DNA from: an uncultured Desulfovibrio sp.
GTDB taxonomy: Bacteria; Desulfobacterota; Desulfovibrionia; Desulfovibrionales; Desulfovibrionaceae
Direction of reading: 5' to 3'
Length of the DNA: 22,493 bases
NCBI GenBank assembly: GCA_900553145.1
Contig: USCL01000023.1
Span: forward strand, 1-22,493
Shown here in pieces: positions 7,885-15,654 of this stretch (its first letter is position 1; each line of letters begins with the position of its first letter). A model generated the notes under the pieces. The model did no database searches, was not told the DNA's origin, and was given only the letters and a program-made list of their open reading frames with translations. Made by a program: the position numbers and the translations under genes.

Positions 7885-9588
7885 ATGCCATCTGTCGGGG
7901 CATCTTCTCACTCCCGGTACCGTTCCTACCTGACGACCCATCGCGGTATTCTTTACTTCCGCATTCTTGTTCCCAACCATCTGCAATCACTGATAGGTAA
8001 ACGCGAGATCAGACGTTCTTTGAATGGGCTGGACAGTCGTAGCGCCCGTACCAAGGCGTTGCGACTCTCGCTTGCTGCCCAACATTTTTTTGCCCTGGCT
8101 GATGATCTTGCCCATGAATGGATACATTCCACACAGGAAAAAACTATTCAATCATTTGGTATTACAAAAGAAAACATCAAATCTCTGGGTACATTTCTAT
8201 TCGACTCCACACTGAAAAAAGACCTGTCTCCCGCTTCTTTGACCCTCCTGCTCCCCTCTTTTTTGAGGGAGCAGGAAGGAATTGCCTCCTCTACAAAAGT
8301 TTTTTCTGAAAAAGTTGAGGCTGCCGAGGTTGGTGGGGTAGGGGAGGAGCGTTTTTCTTTTCCAAGAGAAGAAACGCCTTCCGTGGAACCAACAGAGACA
8401 GTTCGCCGCAGAATCAAGTTGGAGAAGAAGGGTAAACTTCCGAATCTCAGGGAAGCTTTTGATGCCTACGTCAAAGCCAAGACGCTTACATGGTCAGCCG
8501 CAAGCGCCAAGGACATTCCTCCTCAGGTACGGCAATTTGTGGAAATCGTAAGTGAGCTGGAGCACGGTCGGGATATTCGTGTGGATGAGCTTTCCCGTGA
8601 GCACATCCGAAGCTACTTCGATACATTGAAACACCTTCCCTGCCGCCTGTGCGGGCAAAGACAGTATGCGGGCAAGGGCTGGCTTCAGCTTGCCGATATG
8701 GGCCGCTCCGGGCAGATCGAAAGGCTTTTAAGCGTGAAGACGATGGAAGTCCGCCAGACAAACGTGCGGAGTTTCGTCAACTGGTGCGAGCTGGAGTATC
8801 GCGGAGCTGTACAGGCCAAATACGTGAACTCAGGGTTCCCGAAGGTTCTCTCCGACAAGGACATCAGACGAAAAGGAGTGAGGCGTGAGGCGTTCACACA
8901 AGATGAGCTGAAAGCCCTTTTCGGGGATATGGGAAAGTACGTTCAGGCAACGGAAGGTGTGCCGTCACGCTTCTGGGCTCCGTTGATTGCGCTGTATTCC
9001 GGGATACGGCTTGAAGAGATTTGTCAGCTCCACCTTTCCGACATAGTGAAGGAGGATGGGGTGTTGTGCTTTTCCATCAATGAGGAAAGCGGGGGCTCCG
9101 GGTATGTGAAGCACGTCAAGAGTTCAGCTGGTATCCGCAAGGTGCCTGTCCATCCTCATTTGTGGGATGAACTCGGACTGGAGAAGTTTGTTGCCTCCAG
9201 ATGGACAAAAACGCCGAAGGAAAAGTACGCATCAATCTTGCTTTTTCCTGATTTACAGGAAAGAGTAAACGCCGTGAACCATGCCACTGTGAAGCTCGGT
9301 TCCGCCCTGACGCACTGGTTTACGCGCTATCGCCGTTCTGTGGGAGTAGGTGGACAACATGGTGAGCCGAGCACCAAGGCTTTCCATAGCTTCCGCCATA
9401 CGGTGATCGAGTATCTGCACAAAGAGGCCCGTGTGGACCTTTCTATGCTTCAGGCCGTGGTTGGGCATGAGATGGTGGATATGGGGGTAACGGAGAACTA
9501 TGCTGGTGACTGGCCTGTGAAGACATTGCTGACGGATGTCATTCAACAACTGAATTGGATTTCACTTTTCCAGAGAAATTGCTCTTAG
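7885..9588 (+). CDS. Site-specific tyrosine recombinase (integrase) with DUF6538-like N-terminus
   Basis: The 567-residue protein is the probable integrase of the island. The catalytic domain shows SGIRLEEICQL (Arg375), HSFRH (H501-R504-H505), GHE (His528) and ENYAG (nucleophile Tyr539), giving a complete R-H-x-x-R-H-Y set. Residues about 10-70 (RYLTTHRGILYFRILVP-like, with REIRRSL) match the DUF6538 module found at the start of many island integrases, followed by a SAM-like core-binding segment. ATG 7885 is chosen because TTGGAG ends six bases before it. An upstream in-frame TTG at 7873 is within the ribosome binding site and is unlikely. The stop TAG overlaps the ribosome binding site of the next gene, so the two are probably co-transcribed. 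The location beside tRNA-Ser and the outward orientation fit tRNA-targeted integration. Confidence 0.93.
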   Translation: MPSVGASSHSRYRSYLTTHRGILYFRILVPNHLQSLIGKREIRRSLNGLDSRSARTKALRLSLAAQHFFALADDLAHEWIHSTQEKTIQSFGITKENIKSLGTFLFDSTLKKDLSPASLTLLLPSFLREQEGIASSTKVFSEKVEAAEVGGVGEERFSFPREETPSVEPTETVRRRIKLEKKGKLPNLREAFDAYVKAKTLTWSAASAKDIPPQVRQFVEIVSELEHGRDIRVDELSREHIRSYFDTLKHLPCRLCGQRQYAGKGWLQLADMGRSGQIERLLSVKTMEVRQTNVRSFVNWCELEYRGAVQAKYVNSGFPKVLSDKDIRRKGVRREAFTQDELKALFGDMGKYVQATEGVPSRFWAPLIALYSGIRLEEICQLHLSDIVKEDGVLCFSINEESGGSGYVKHVKSSAGIRKVPVHPHLWDELGLEKFVASRWTKTPKEKYASILLFPDLQERVNAVNHATVKLGSALTHWFTRYRRSVGVGGQHGEPSTKAFHSFRHTVIEYLHKEARVDLSMLQAVVGHEMVDMGVTENYAGDWPVKTLLTDVIQQLNWISLFQRNCS

Positions 9589-9596
9589 AGGTTAAT

Positions 9597-11876
9597 ATGG
9601 ATAAACAACTTTTTGAAGAATATGAAAATGTTACAAGGTGGCAATCGCTTAGGTTTACAAAAGAAGATCTATTTGCATGGAAATGCTGTTGTTATAGACT
9701 AGACAAAGAAATAAAAGAAATAAATAGATATGATTTTCCATGTAGTCTACGCAATGTGGTGACTAAAGATGCATATATTTCTCTTATTAATTATTATTTA
9801 TCAATATCAAATAATGACAATAAAATATGTATTGTAACAGCTCTCAAAATGTATGCTGGAGATAAAGTTAATATAGGTTATTATAGGCCAATACCTCCAG
9901 TAGACTCTCTTCTCGAATATGCCTGCAAAAAAATGAACTGTTCACGTGAAGTAGCTGCATTGGTTATGGGAAGAATGATGCAAATTATTCCAGAAAATTG
10001 TTTTAATATGATTTCACCACAAAGGGAATTGATTCGAGAGGGAGCTAGTTCAGAGACGGAAATTCTTGAAAAGGATATCCCTAAATGTCTCTTTGTGAAT
10101 GGAAAAGAATTTATTCTTCAAGATCCTAGAGATGATGACTTGGATTACAGTGGAAATATTGAGCAGAGTAAATGCAGATATTTTGACAGTGAGGGAAATA
10201 ATTTTTACTTCATGGCAGTGCGAACTATCCTTGAAGGCTCAAATAAACCTTTCCTTTCTATCGGATACAAGTCTGTGGTTATTAGGCTCCTTTCTCGTAA
10301 AGAAATAAATGATAACCCCTATGCTACTGTGTTACTTTGCCAAGATGAAAATATAAGCTATTTTCTTCGGAAACGACTGCGCAAGGACGGTCATGGCGAA
10401 AGTTCAAATTTTGTTGTTTCTGGTTATTGGGAACATGCTGATGCTCAAAAGTATATAGATTTTAGTCCTCTTGCTGGACGTAATGTTGTCATAATACCAC
10501 CAATTACTGAAGAAGGATTAAGGGCTGTTCCTGAATGGATAAAACTGTGTCAACGTGGAGGGGCTTCGGATGTCCGTGTTTACACGGGGATGCTTCTTTT
10601 AGATGAAACGCCAATGACGTCAGAAGAACCTCCTGCATGGTTAAGATACGTAACTTGCCATGCAATTCCTTTGCGTAATGCTGATACTACGATATTTAAA
10701 AATATCACAGATAAATCTATTTCTTCAAAAGAATATGATGACTGGCTTCAAGATTGTGGTCTAAAGACACAACGAATAATTCGTGCTGTTGGAGAAACAA
10801 AAAATCAATCATTGATTTCATTTGAAAGTCTTTCAGATATAGAAGATATAGAAAAAGTTACGGATTACAGTCTTGATGCAATGATTTCCCCTTCAAATGC
10901 GACATTGATTTGGGGACCTTCAAATGTAGGTAAGACATTAACTGTGCTCGAATTTATAAAAGCGTTAACTACAAGAGAAACGTGCTTTGGATTGAAAGTT
11001 TCTTCTGTAAGGAAAGTATACTACTTAGAAGGAGAACCAGATCAAAACAGATTGAGGAGAGCATGTAAGCAAATATGTCATAGCGATGAACAATTTGATA
11101 TTTTTATAAAGCATTTTATTTATGGAACATTACAGAGTCATATAACATTAGATGAAATTGATGATGGCGAAATTGATTCTATAATAAGGAGTATTAAAGA
11201 AAAAAACTGCCACATTGTTGTTCTCGACAATATACTCTCTCTTGCTCCAAAGGCTGCAAATGGAAATGCAACAAAGTTTCAAAAATTTATTCAGTCACTA
11301 AAAAATAACAATCTTTCTGTCATTATCATTCATCATAGTACAAAAGGTGGCAAATCCCCCAAGGGGCCTGTTGAGCTGGAAGCTCTAATGCAGAACATTT
11401 TCCAACTAGAAAAAGGCCAAGACCTTCCAGAACTCCAATCAATTGTAGCCGTACAAAAGGCTCTGGAGGAAGCTGGTCCTACACTGAAAATGACTCTCAC
11501 AAAGTGTAAGGTTTTCCCTGGTCTCGAAAAAAAGTTTGGGGTCTACCATTTGCCCGAAGGTGGGCGTTGGGAACTTGTGGCAGGAGAGTCGTTTTCTGAG
11601 ATAAAGACAATAGATGGTAGTTCATCCACCGCCGAAATGAAGGCAGAGACCCTGGAGTTTAATGCTGCCGAGGGTAATTCTTTGGAATTAACCCCAGACG
11701 AGGAAAGAGTACATAATTCGCTTAAAAAATTGGGTAAATGGGTCAAAAGATTAGAGTTGGAAAAACACTGTGGTTTCAAAGCTGATAAGTTGAGATTACT
11801 CCTTCAAAGTCTCATAGAGAAAAAATTTGTCACAAAGACTGGCCGAGGGAAAAGTACACATTACCAAGCAAGTTAG
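9597..11876 (+). CDS. AT-rich RecA-fold ATPase, possible island replication helicase
   Basis: The 759-residue protein carries Walker A GPSNVGKT (residues 440-447), a Walker B-like HIVVLDN with Asp544, and IIIHHSTKGG (His579/580). This pattern resembles AAA_25/RepA-type hexameric helicase ATPases. Residues about 240-310 (ATVLLCQDENISYFLRKRL, then GRNVVIIPPITEEG) resemble a TOPRIM fold, but the usual catalytic glutamate and DxD are not evident. The last 60 residues look like a winged helix (ELEKHCGFKADKLRLLLQSL). ATG 9597 follows TAGAGG (9586-9591), which includes the integrase stop codon. Base composition is far richer in A+T than either flank, suggesting a different origin. A primase-helicase-like replication role is inferred from domains and its coupling to the integrase. 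The N-terminal 230 residues are unrecognised. A regulatory ATPase is the alternative. Confidence 0.75.
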   Translation: MDKQLFEEYENVTRWQSLRFTKEDLFAWKCCCYRLDKEIKEINRYDFPCSLRNVVTKDAYISLINYYLSISNNDNKICIVTALKMYAGDKVNIGYYRPIPPVDSLLEYACKKMNCSREVAALVMGRMMQIIPENCFNMISPQRELIREGASSETEILEKDIPKCLFVNGKEFILQDPRDDDLDYSGNIEQSKCRYFDSEGNNFYFMAVRTILEGSNKPFLSIGYKSVVIRLLSRKEINDNPYATVLLCQDENISYFLRKRLRKDGHGESSNFVVSGYWEHADAQKYIDFSPLAGRNVVIIPPITEEGLRAVPEWIKLCQRGGASDVRVYTGMLLLDETPMTSEEPPAWLRYVTCHAIPLRNADTTIFKNITDKSISSKEYDDWLQDCGLKTQRIIRAVGETKNQSLISFESLSDIEDIEKVTDYSLDAMISPSNATLIWGPSNVGKTLTVLEFIKALTTRETCFGLKVSSVRKVYYLEGEPDQNRLRRACKQICHSDEQFDIFIKHFIYGTLQSHITLDEIDDGEIDSIIRSIKEKNCHIVVLDNILSLAPKAANGNATKFQKFIQSLKNNNLSVIIIHHSTKGGKSPKGPVELEALMQNIFQLEKGQDLPELQSIVAVQKALEEAGPTLKMTLTKCKVFPGLEKKFGVYHLPEGGRWELVAGESFSEIKTIDGSSSTAEMKAETLEFNAAEGNSLELTPDEERVHNSLKKLGKWVKRLELEKHCGFKADKLRLLLQSLIEKKFVTKTGRGKSTHYQAS

Positions 11877-12240
11877 GGCGGAAATGCGTAGAAATTTGTC
11901 TGCTTTTGACTGTTTTAATGATAAATTCGCCGCTAATTGTGGAAAATTCCCGGTTAGATTTGGATTTTCGCTGAAGGATACGCTGAAATACGCAGAGTTT
12001 TCACCGAAAAAGGGTGCATTTAGCCATGATAAAAACGATTAATCAATACATTTCAGTGTATTAATCTAGTTGGCAAATTGGGTTAGGGTAATACCGTTAA
12101 GAACAATGAGGCAGCTTGGGAGCCAATTCTACAAGGGAGTCCAATCCTTACTCTGCTGATGGCGTGAAGGAAAAATGAGTTCTCTAAGAGAGCACAGAAG
12201 AACGGGTGAGAACTCTGCTATCATGTTGTAAGGGCCTACT
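11877..12240. other. Intergenic stretch without recognisable gene
   Basis: Short frames here have no ribosome binding site, and one overlaps the end of the ATPase gene. Visible structure is limited. There is a bulged hairpin at 12037-12066, a direct repeat GGGAG(T)CCAAT at 12118-12127 and 12135-12145, and a small stem TTCTCT/AGAGAG near 12180. I looked for group II intron domain V and tRNA features and saw none. Confidence 0.5.
12037..12066. repeat. Bulged AT-rich hairpin downstream of the ATPase gene
   Basis: GATTA-ATCA-ATACA (12037-12050) and TGTATTAATC (12057-12066) pair over ten bases with a four-base bulge. It lies about 160 bases after the ATPase stop. It is weak as a terminator because no T-run follows. 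Confidence 0.35.
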
Positions 12241-12344
12241 CAGTTTTATCTTTTTGAAAGCCAGCTGGAGCGTATCAAACCTTTCTTCCTTATTAGGGTG
12301 TTCTCCGCGTCGATGACAGGCGCGTCGTCAGTGGCATCATCTGG
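12241..12344 (+). pseudogene. IS5-family transposase, N-terminal remnant
   Basis: One frame reads FYLFESQLERIKPFF and the next reads RVDDRRVVSGIIW. Both are diagnostic of the N-terminus of IS5-family (IS427-like) transposases, where they are contiguous around an SHGVP-type linker. A one-base frameshift at about 12290-12307 breaks the frame, and similarity stops after GIIW, about 45 residues in. No start codon or complete terminal repeat is evident. The rest of such a transposase on the same strand appears 3.3 kb away at about 15655-16061. Confidence 0.75.
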
Positions 12345-12392
12345 GCCGCATTTACCTTTGGAGGCTTCTGGCTGACAGTTTTTGGCCGCTAA

Positions 12393-12433
12393 CCCCCGAG
12401 ATACGACAGTGTGTTCCGGGGGCTTCGTTTTTT
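12393..12433 (+). terminator. Intrinsic terminator-like hairpin
   Basis: CCCCCG (12393-12398) pairs with CGGGGG (12417-12422), followed by CTTCGTTTTTT. The 18-base loop is long, but the GC stem and T-run are good. It lies just after the transposase remnant, so which gene it once served is unclear. Confidence 0.6.
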
Positions 12434-12554
12434 CAGAGTATCAAGCGCCGGATATTCGGCGGTATTGCTCCGGTGAACGCGTTCCAAATCTCCTTCTTTT
12501 CGCAGGAATTACGCCGTAAGACTCACGCAACGCAAAGAGTTTTATCTTGATTTT

Positions 12555-13142
12555 ATGTTATTTCAATATTTTAAACTAGATCAAGAAAATCAGGCCAGAG
12601 CAAAAGATAGGACTCTCTACATTCCTCTGGCGGACCTCTCAGAGCGGGGCGTTGAGTATGATTCTAACCTTGCCACCAATCCTCATTTGGCGACAAACAA
12701 ACGGTCTGTACGTACGGTTCAGTTCGGTTTTTTCGCATGGATCAAGGAGCGCGGAGGAATCGGGGATATGGAGGTCGAAAACACTCCGGAACGGATCAAG
12801 ACCTTCTTCCAGAAACATGCGGGGACTCGTTTCCGCAAGCTCGATTCCTGCGGCCAAGTGGGGTATGCGCCCTCCAATCCGGCTGGATATGTCTGCGAAG
12901 AGGATAATGGGGAACGCATTTTCTTCGTGGAGCCCAACGTATTTCGGGATGAACTCTGTCGTGGGAGCAATCGGCAGATACTTCGGGAAAAGCTCAAGGA
13001 ACTTGGTTGGCTCGCTCGAAATAGGTACGGCATGTTGATGGAGAGAAAATGGATCAGGGGACGAAACAAGCGCGGTATCTGCTTCGTTCCTCAGAGGTGG
13101 GAAGAGAGTGAGCCCGGTTTGCTTTCAGTTACAAGAGGTTGA
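12555..13142 (+). CDS. DUF927-type C-terminal fragment, probably a truncated gene
   Basis: The 195-residue frame matches the extreme C-terminal part of DUF927-type plasmid/phage helicase-like proteins from about residue 58 onward. FFAWIKERGGIGDMEVEN is followed by a segment with TRFRKLD, NPAGY, FFVEPNVFRDELC and LKELGWL. The ATPase core expected upstream is absent. Residues 1-57 show no such similarity, and ATG 12555 has no ribosome binding site. An internal ATG at 12768 is preceded by purine-rich sequence. The frame stays open upstream to about 12475 without a start. I read it as the surviving tail of a larger gene lost when the mobile-element debris around it formed. A terminator follows at 13167-13203. 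Whether any protein is made is uncertain. Confidence 0.55.
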   Translation: MLFQYFKLDQENQARAKDRTLYIPLADLSERGVEYDSNLATNPHLATNKRSVRTVQFGFFAWIKERGGIGDMEVENTPERIKTFFQKHAGTRFRKLDSCGQVGYAPSNPAGYVCEEDNGERIFFVEPNVFRDELCRGSNRQILREKLKELGWLARNRYGMLMERKWIRGRNKRGICFVPQRWEESEPGLLSVTRG

Positions 13143-13166
13143 GTGCAACTAGCCCAGCAGTAACCT

Positions 13167-13203
13167 AAGGGGAGTCCTTTGCAAGTTGGAGGGCTCCTTT
13201 TTA
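13167..13203 (+). terminator. Intrinsic terminator after the DUF927 fragment
   Basis: AAGGGGAGTCCT (13167-13178) pairs with AGGGCTCCTTTT (13190-13201), including a few G-T pairs, around an 11-base loop. The right arm runs into a T-tract. It lies 25 bases after the stop codon. Confidence 0.65.
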
Positions 13204-13207
13204 TCAT

Positions 13208-13301
13208 GCGTGCGGGATTCTGTGCGTTTTGAATCTGTCCAGACTGTCCAGAATACCCGTCCAGTCGAGAGAAAAGGCTGTCCGCACAACGCACCGCACG
13301 C
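13208..13301 (+). repeat. MITE-like palindromic element, left copy
   Basis: The 94-bp element begins GCGTGCGGGATTCTGTGCG (13208-13226) and ends CGCACAACGCACCGCACGC (13283-13301). These ends pair over 8 plus 6 bases around a 5-base mismatch. A related element in the opposite orientation lies at 14223-14346. The inner 26 bases of the two copies (13281-13306 and 14218-14243) are identical in reverse complement. The core contains the tandem repeat CTGTCCAGA-CTGTCCAGA (13234-13251). No transposase is encoded within it. Confidence 0.75.
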
Positions 13302-13317
13302 ACAACATGAAAACAGG

Positions 13318-14103
13318 TTACGCAGAAAAATTTTCGATCACTGTCCAAGTTCTTTCCCATGCCCGAGCGGCCATCCCCTCAAATTTTTGTACTGCGGGAG
13401 TGATGTCCAAAAGTTCCGATCCTGAAACAAGTGTCCCCTGTTCCCGCTGATGTTCGGCAAGGAGCGTGATGTATTCCTGCCTCCATTCCTTGGGAATAAT
13501 GATGGGGGGAAGTCCTGCTCGCAAAAGAGGAAGATTTGAGATAAGGCGGGCCAGCCGTCCGTTGCCGTCCGCAAACGGATGGATGTGGACGAAGGGGATA
13601 TGCAGTCGTGTATATATGGATGGGGCATTTTCCCGCGTCACTCGCTGCTCGTTGAAGAAGTGCAGCCAGCGGGCCATAAGCGCAGGCACGTCTTCGGGAG
13701 AGGCATATTCCATCCAGACGGCTTTCCCCTCGCTATCTCGGCTGTAGGTTCCATTTGGAGAATTTTTGAAAGCCCCAACGGGAGCATAGACGTCAATAAC
13801 GGTCTCAGTCTGGATGAAGCGGTGCAGGGTGAACAGGTGCTCTTGGCTAAGCGGGGTCTTGGTGATGACAAGCTGTTCCATCCATTTGAGCGCATCCGCA
13901 TGGCCCTTGATTTCGCAATGCTCGCGAAACGTCTTCCCTGCGACGGTCAGCCCTTCCCGCAGGAAAAAGTCCGTGTCGCCAAGAGAGAAGGTATTTCCTT
14001 CAAGTCCGGCGGACGCGCATGTCCACTCGGCAATCAGGGCGTCTTGCAAGGCTGCCCGCCTGTATTCGGGAATGGCGTCCAAGCATTGGAAAAGGTCTGA
14101 CAT
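13318..14103 (-). CDS. Fic family protein (class II, N-terminal inhibitory helix)
   Basis: The 261-residue protein contains the complete Fic motif HPFADGNGRLAR (175-186), with catalytic His175 and Arg183/Arg186. Enzymes with this motif usually transfer AMP from ATP to a hydroxyl of a target protein. SAGLEGN (31-37) fits the inhibitory consensus (S/T)xxxE(G/N), and its glutamate normally blocks ATP, so the protein is self-inhibited. No separate FicA-like antitoxin gene is nearby. ATG 14103 (MSDLFQ) follows GGATGGACGGTA. An in-frame ATG at 14148 (MRTRQP) after AGGGA is a fair alternative, and the longest frame starts only with TTG. The gene lies tightly between two inverted palindromic elements, with its stop 17 bases from the left one. 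It is cytosolic with no signal peptide. Target unknown; a toxin or stress role is inferred. Confidence 0.88.
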   Translation of the reverse strand: MSDLFQCLDAIPEYRRAALQDALIAEWTCASAGLEGNTFSLGDTDFFLREGLTVAGKTFREHCEIKGHADALKWMEQLVITKTPLSQEHLFTLHRFIQTETVIDVYAPVGAFKNSPNGTYSRDSEGKAVWMEYASPEDVPALMARWLHFFNEQRVTRENAPSIYTRLHIPFVHIHPFADGNGRLARLISNLPLLRAGLPPIIIPKEWRQEYITLLAEHQREQGTLVSGSELLDITPAVQKFEGMAARAWERTWTVIENFSA

Positions 14104-14222
14104 TACCGTCCATCCCTTTGTGCCCTTGAAGGGCTGTCTGGTTCTCATGGGAAAATCCCTATTACGCTTCCCCGTAAGAGTAGCCGAGATGGTCTGCGAA
14201 CTCAATCTGCAAAAAAAGTTGT

Positions 14223-14346
14223 GCGTGCGGTGCGTTGTGCGGAATCCGCTTTTTCAACGTAACAGTGCCTGTTCGGGGCGTTTTTGTCGGTGGACGGGGC
14301 TTTTGGACAGCTCGGACGTGTCCAAAACGCACAGAATTTCGCACGC
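14223..14346 (-). repeat. MITE-like palindromic element, right copy (inverted)
   Basis: This 124-bp element is related to 13208-13301 but in opposite orientation. On the minus strand it begins GCGTGCGAAATTCTGTGCG (14346-14328) and ends CGCACAACGCACCGCACGC (14241-14223). Its core is about 30 bases longer than the left copy. It contains the inverted repeat TTTTGGACA/TGTCCAAAA around a nine-base spacer (14301-14327). It lies just upstream of the Fic gene and may carry its promoter. Confidence 0.75.
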
Positions 14347-14446
14347 ACGCCAAGATTTGTATTCTACGAGGGGATTTTATATACAACATATTAACTTTTC
14401 ATAAATATTTTTTTGATTGTCTTTTTGTCTTCCTGTCTGTCCGGGG

Positions 14447-14483
14447 AAAAAGATGGTTCAGCTCTCTATAAGAGAGCTGAACC
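14447..14483 (-). terminator. Intrinsic terminator of the DUF4143 pseudogene
   Basis: GGTTCAGCTCTC (14455-14466) and GAGAGCTGAACC (14472-14483) form a perfect 12-bp stem with loop TATAA. On the minus strand a T-run (complement of 14447-14451) follows three bases after the stem. It lies 17 bases beyond the pseudogene stop at 14500, fitting its original terminator. Confidence 0.8.
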
Positions 14484-14499
14484 AGATGGACACGGAATA

Positions 14500-15020
14500 T
14501 CAGATTTGGCTGGCTGGCAAACTCCACACGGTTTCGGATATCGGCAGAGTTTCTCGACAAAGGCAGCTGACGCTTCCCTGACCTACACCATGCCCATACG
14601 ATTCGGCGTGGCAAAGTGACGGGGCTCGTCTTTCTCAGGTGAAGCTGTTTTCTTGCTCTCCAACGGGTAGAGGATTCCGTCTCTGACCAGCAACCCGTCA
14701 AGCTCCTTTTCCCGTCCTTGTCACGATAAAAATACAGAGGAGTTTCCCTGCCTCGCGTACCACCAGTTCTTCAGTAGCTGTCCTCTCAACCACGTCTCGA
14801 ATAATACCCCTGACATGGCCCCAGCTTCAGCGGTCTACGTGGACGTCCAACCTGTCAGGAACATAATCAACCCTGTATCCAAAAAAATAGAGTTTTGGGA
14901 TTTTGAGCAGTTACTTGGTCATGTTGCTGTACCAAGGCTGATGTTCCAAGGGGGGAAAGCCAGCTTTTGGGTCGTATTGAGACGACCATCCGCATCACGA
15001 GCCAAGTCGGAAGGGTTCAA
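14500..15020 (-). pseudogene. DUF4143 ATP-binding protein, C-terminal half, frameshifted
   Basis: Reading the minus strand across three frames gives a recognisable DUF4143 C-terminus: NPSDLARDADGRLNT, WYSNMTK-stop-LLKIPKLYF, DTGLIMFLTGW, AGAMSGVLFETWLRGQLLKN, LYFYRDKDGK, ELDGLLVRDGILYPLESKKT, and finally GQGSVSCLCRETLPISETV before a stop at 14500. In-frame stops and several small indels, such as an extra T in the run at about 14887-14893, interrupt it, so it is dead. Only the DUF4143 domain with its nuclease-like ExK segment survives. The N-terminal AAA_14 ATPase is gone, and similarity ends where the PD-(D/E)XK gene stops (15024). Proteins of this family are common, poorly understood ATPases of gut and anaerobic bacteria. 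It marks loss or replacement of DNA at about 15020. Confidence 0.75.
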
Positions 15021-15023
15021 AAG

Positions 15024-15638
15024 TTATCCGGTGCGTGCGCTCTGCCACGCCTCAACCACAGCTTTTCTCAGCATCTGGTATGTGCATGGCCCCCGGCCGC
15101 ACAACTCGGCAACCCGTGCCAGGCAAATCGTTTTTTGCCCTTTTACCGCCTTATTCAAACTAGCTGTGGAGACGGGATAAAAATCCCATTGCTCTAAATC
15201 CAGCGGATTGATGGTATCCTGTTCCTTATGCTTGAGCACGCAAAACACATAAACACCGGCCTGACGCTTTTTTTCCTTGGCATAGGCAACGCCATCCCAG
15301 TACAGGCTTTCGGCAATACTGAATTCTATCCTGGAGAAACTTTTTTGCTCCCATGACTGGATGTAGGCCGACGCCTTGACCTCGATTTTGATACCTTCCA
15401 GCGAAAGGAGATCAAAACTTCCCCATGTTGGACTGGTTCCCTCGTTACAACCCATTGCTGTTGCGACGATGTATTCCGCCAGCTTGCCGCGCTCCGTATT
15501 GCTGACCAAATCCGAAAAGGCCCACGCCCAAAAATCCTGAAGGGTGCGTTCACCGTCCATTCCTTGAAAGCATTCTTTGCTACTTTTGCGTATCACCTCT
15601 ATAGCCGGAAACCGTGCTGGCATACTTCCCCACTTCAT
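15024..15638 (-). CDS. PD-(D/E)XK nuclease-like protein of unknown function
   Basis: The 204-residue protein resembles a widespread uncharacterised family with FWxWAxSDL...RGxLAEyiVA...SFDLLS...IEVKxSAYxQSW. Glu55, Asp76 and Glu86-Val-Lys88 form a plausible PD-(D/E)XK active site: Glu in helix 1, Asp, then E-x-K. It therefore probably cuts or binds DNA. No DNA-recognition domain, methyltransferase or partner is next to it, and residues 1-30 look non-conserved. ATG 15638 has no clear ribosome binding site. ATG 15623, after GGGGAAGT, may be the real start and keeps the whole domain. The reading frame is intact although both neighbours are decayed, which suggests recent arrival or selection. The stop falls directly against a DUF4143 pseudogene. 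A restriction-like or defence function is inferred only. Confidence 0.7.
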   Translation of the reverse strand: MKWGSMPARFPAIEVIRKSSKECFQGMDGERTLQDFWAWAFSDLVSNTERGKLAEYIVATAMGCNEGTSPTWGSFDLLSLEGIKIEVKASAYIQSWEQKSFSRIEFSIAESLYWDGVAYAKEKKRQAGVYVFCVLKHKEQDTINPLDLEQWDFYPVSTASLNKAVKGQKTICLARVAELCGRGPCTYQMLRKAVVEAWQSARTG

Positions 15639-15654
15639 TTCAGCTAATTGGAAA

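Noticed and set aside
11827..12042. A 71-residue frame at the end of the ATPase gene
   Set aside because: It starts inside the ATPase in another frame, lacks a ribosome binding site and has no recognisable features.
12067..12240. Possible structured RNA or group II intron end
   Set aside because: There are direct repeats and a small stem, but no domain V hairpin, intron boundary motif or reverse transcriptase gene is nearby.
13186..13425. Small frames with similar peptides (CVRDSVRF and PHNAPHAQ) on both sides of the Fic gene
   Set aside because: The similarity is explained by the inverted nucleotide repeat elements. They lack ribosome binding sites and are not treated as genes.
14104..14205. 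Longer N-terminus for the Fic protein starting at 14205
   Set aside because: The first codon is TTG without a ribosome binding site, and the added residues are not typical of the family. ATG 14103 or 14148 is more plausible.
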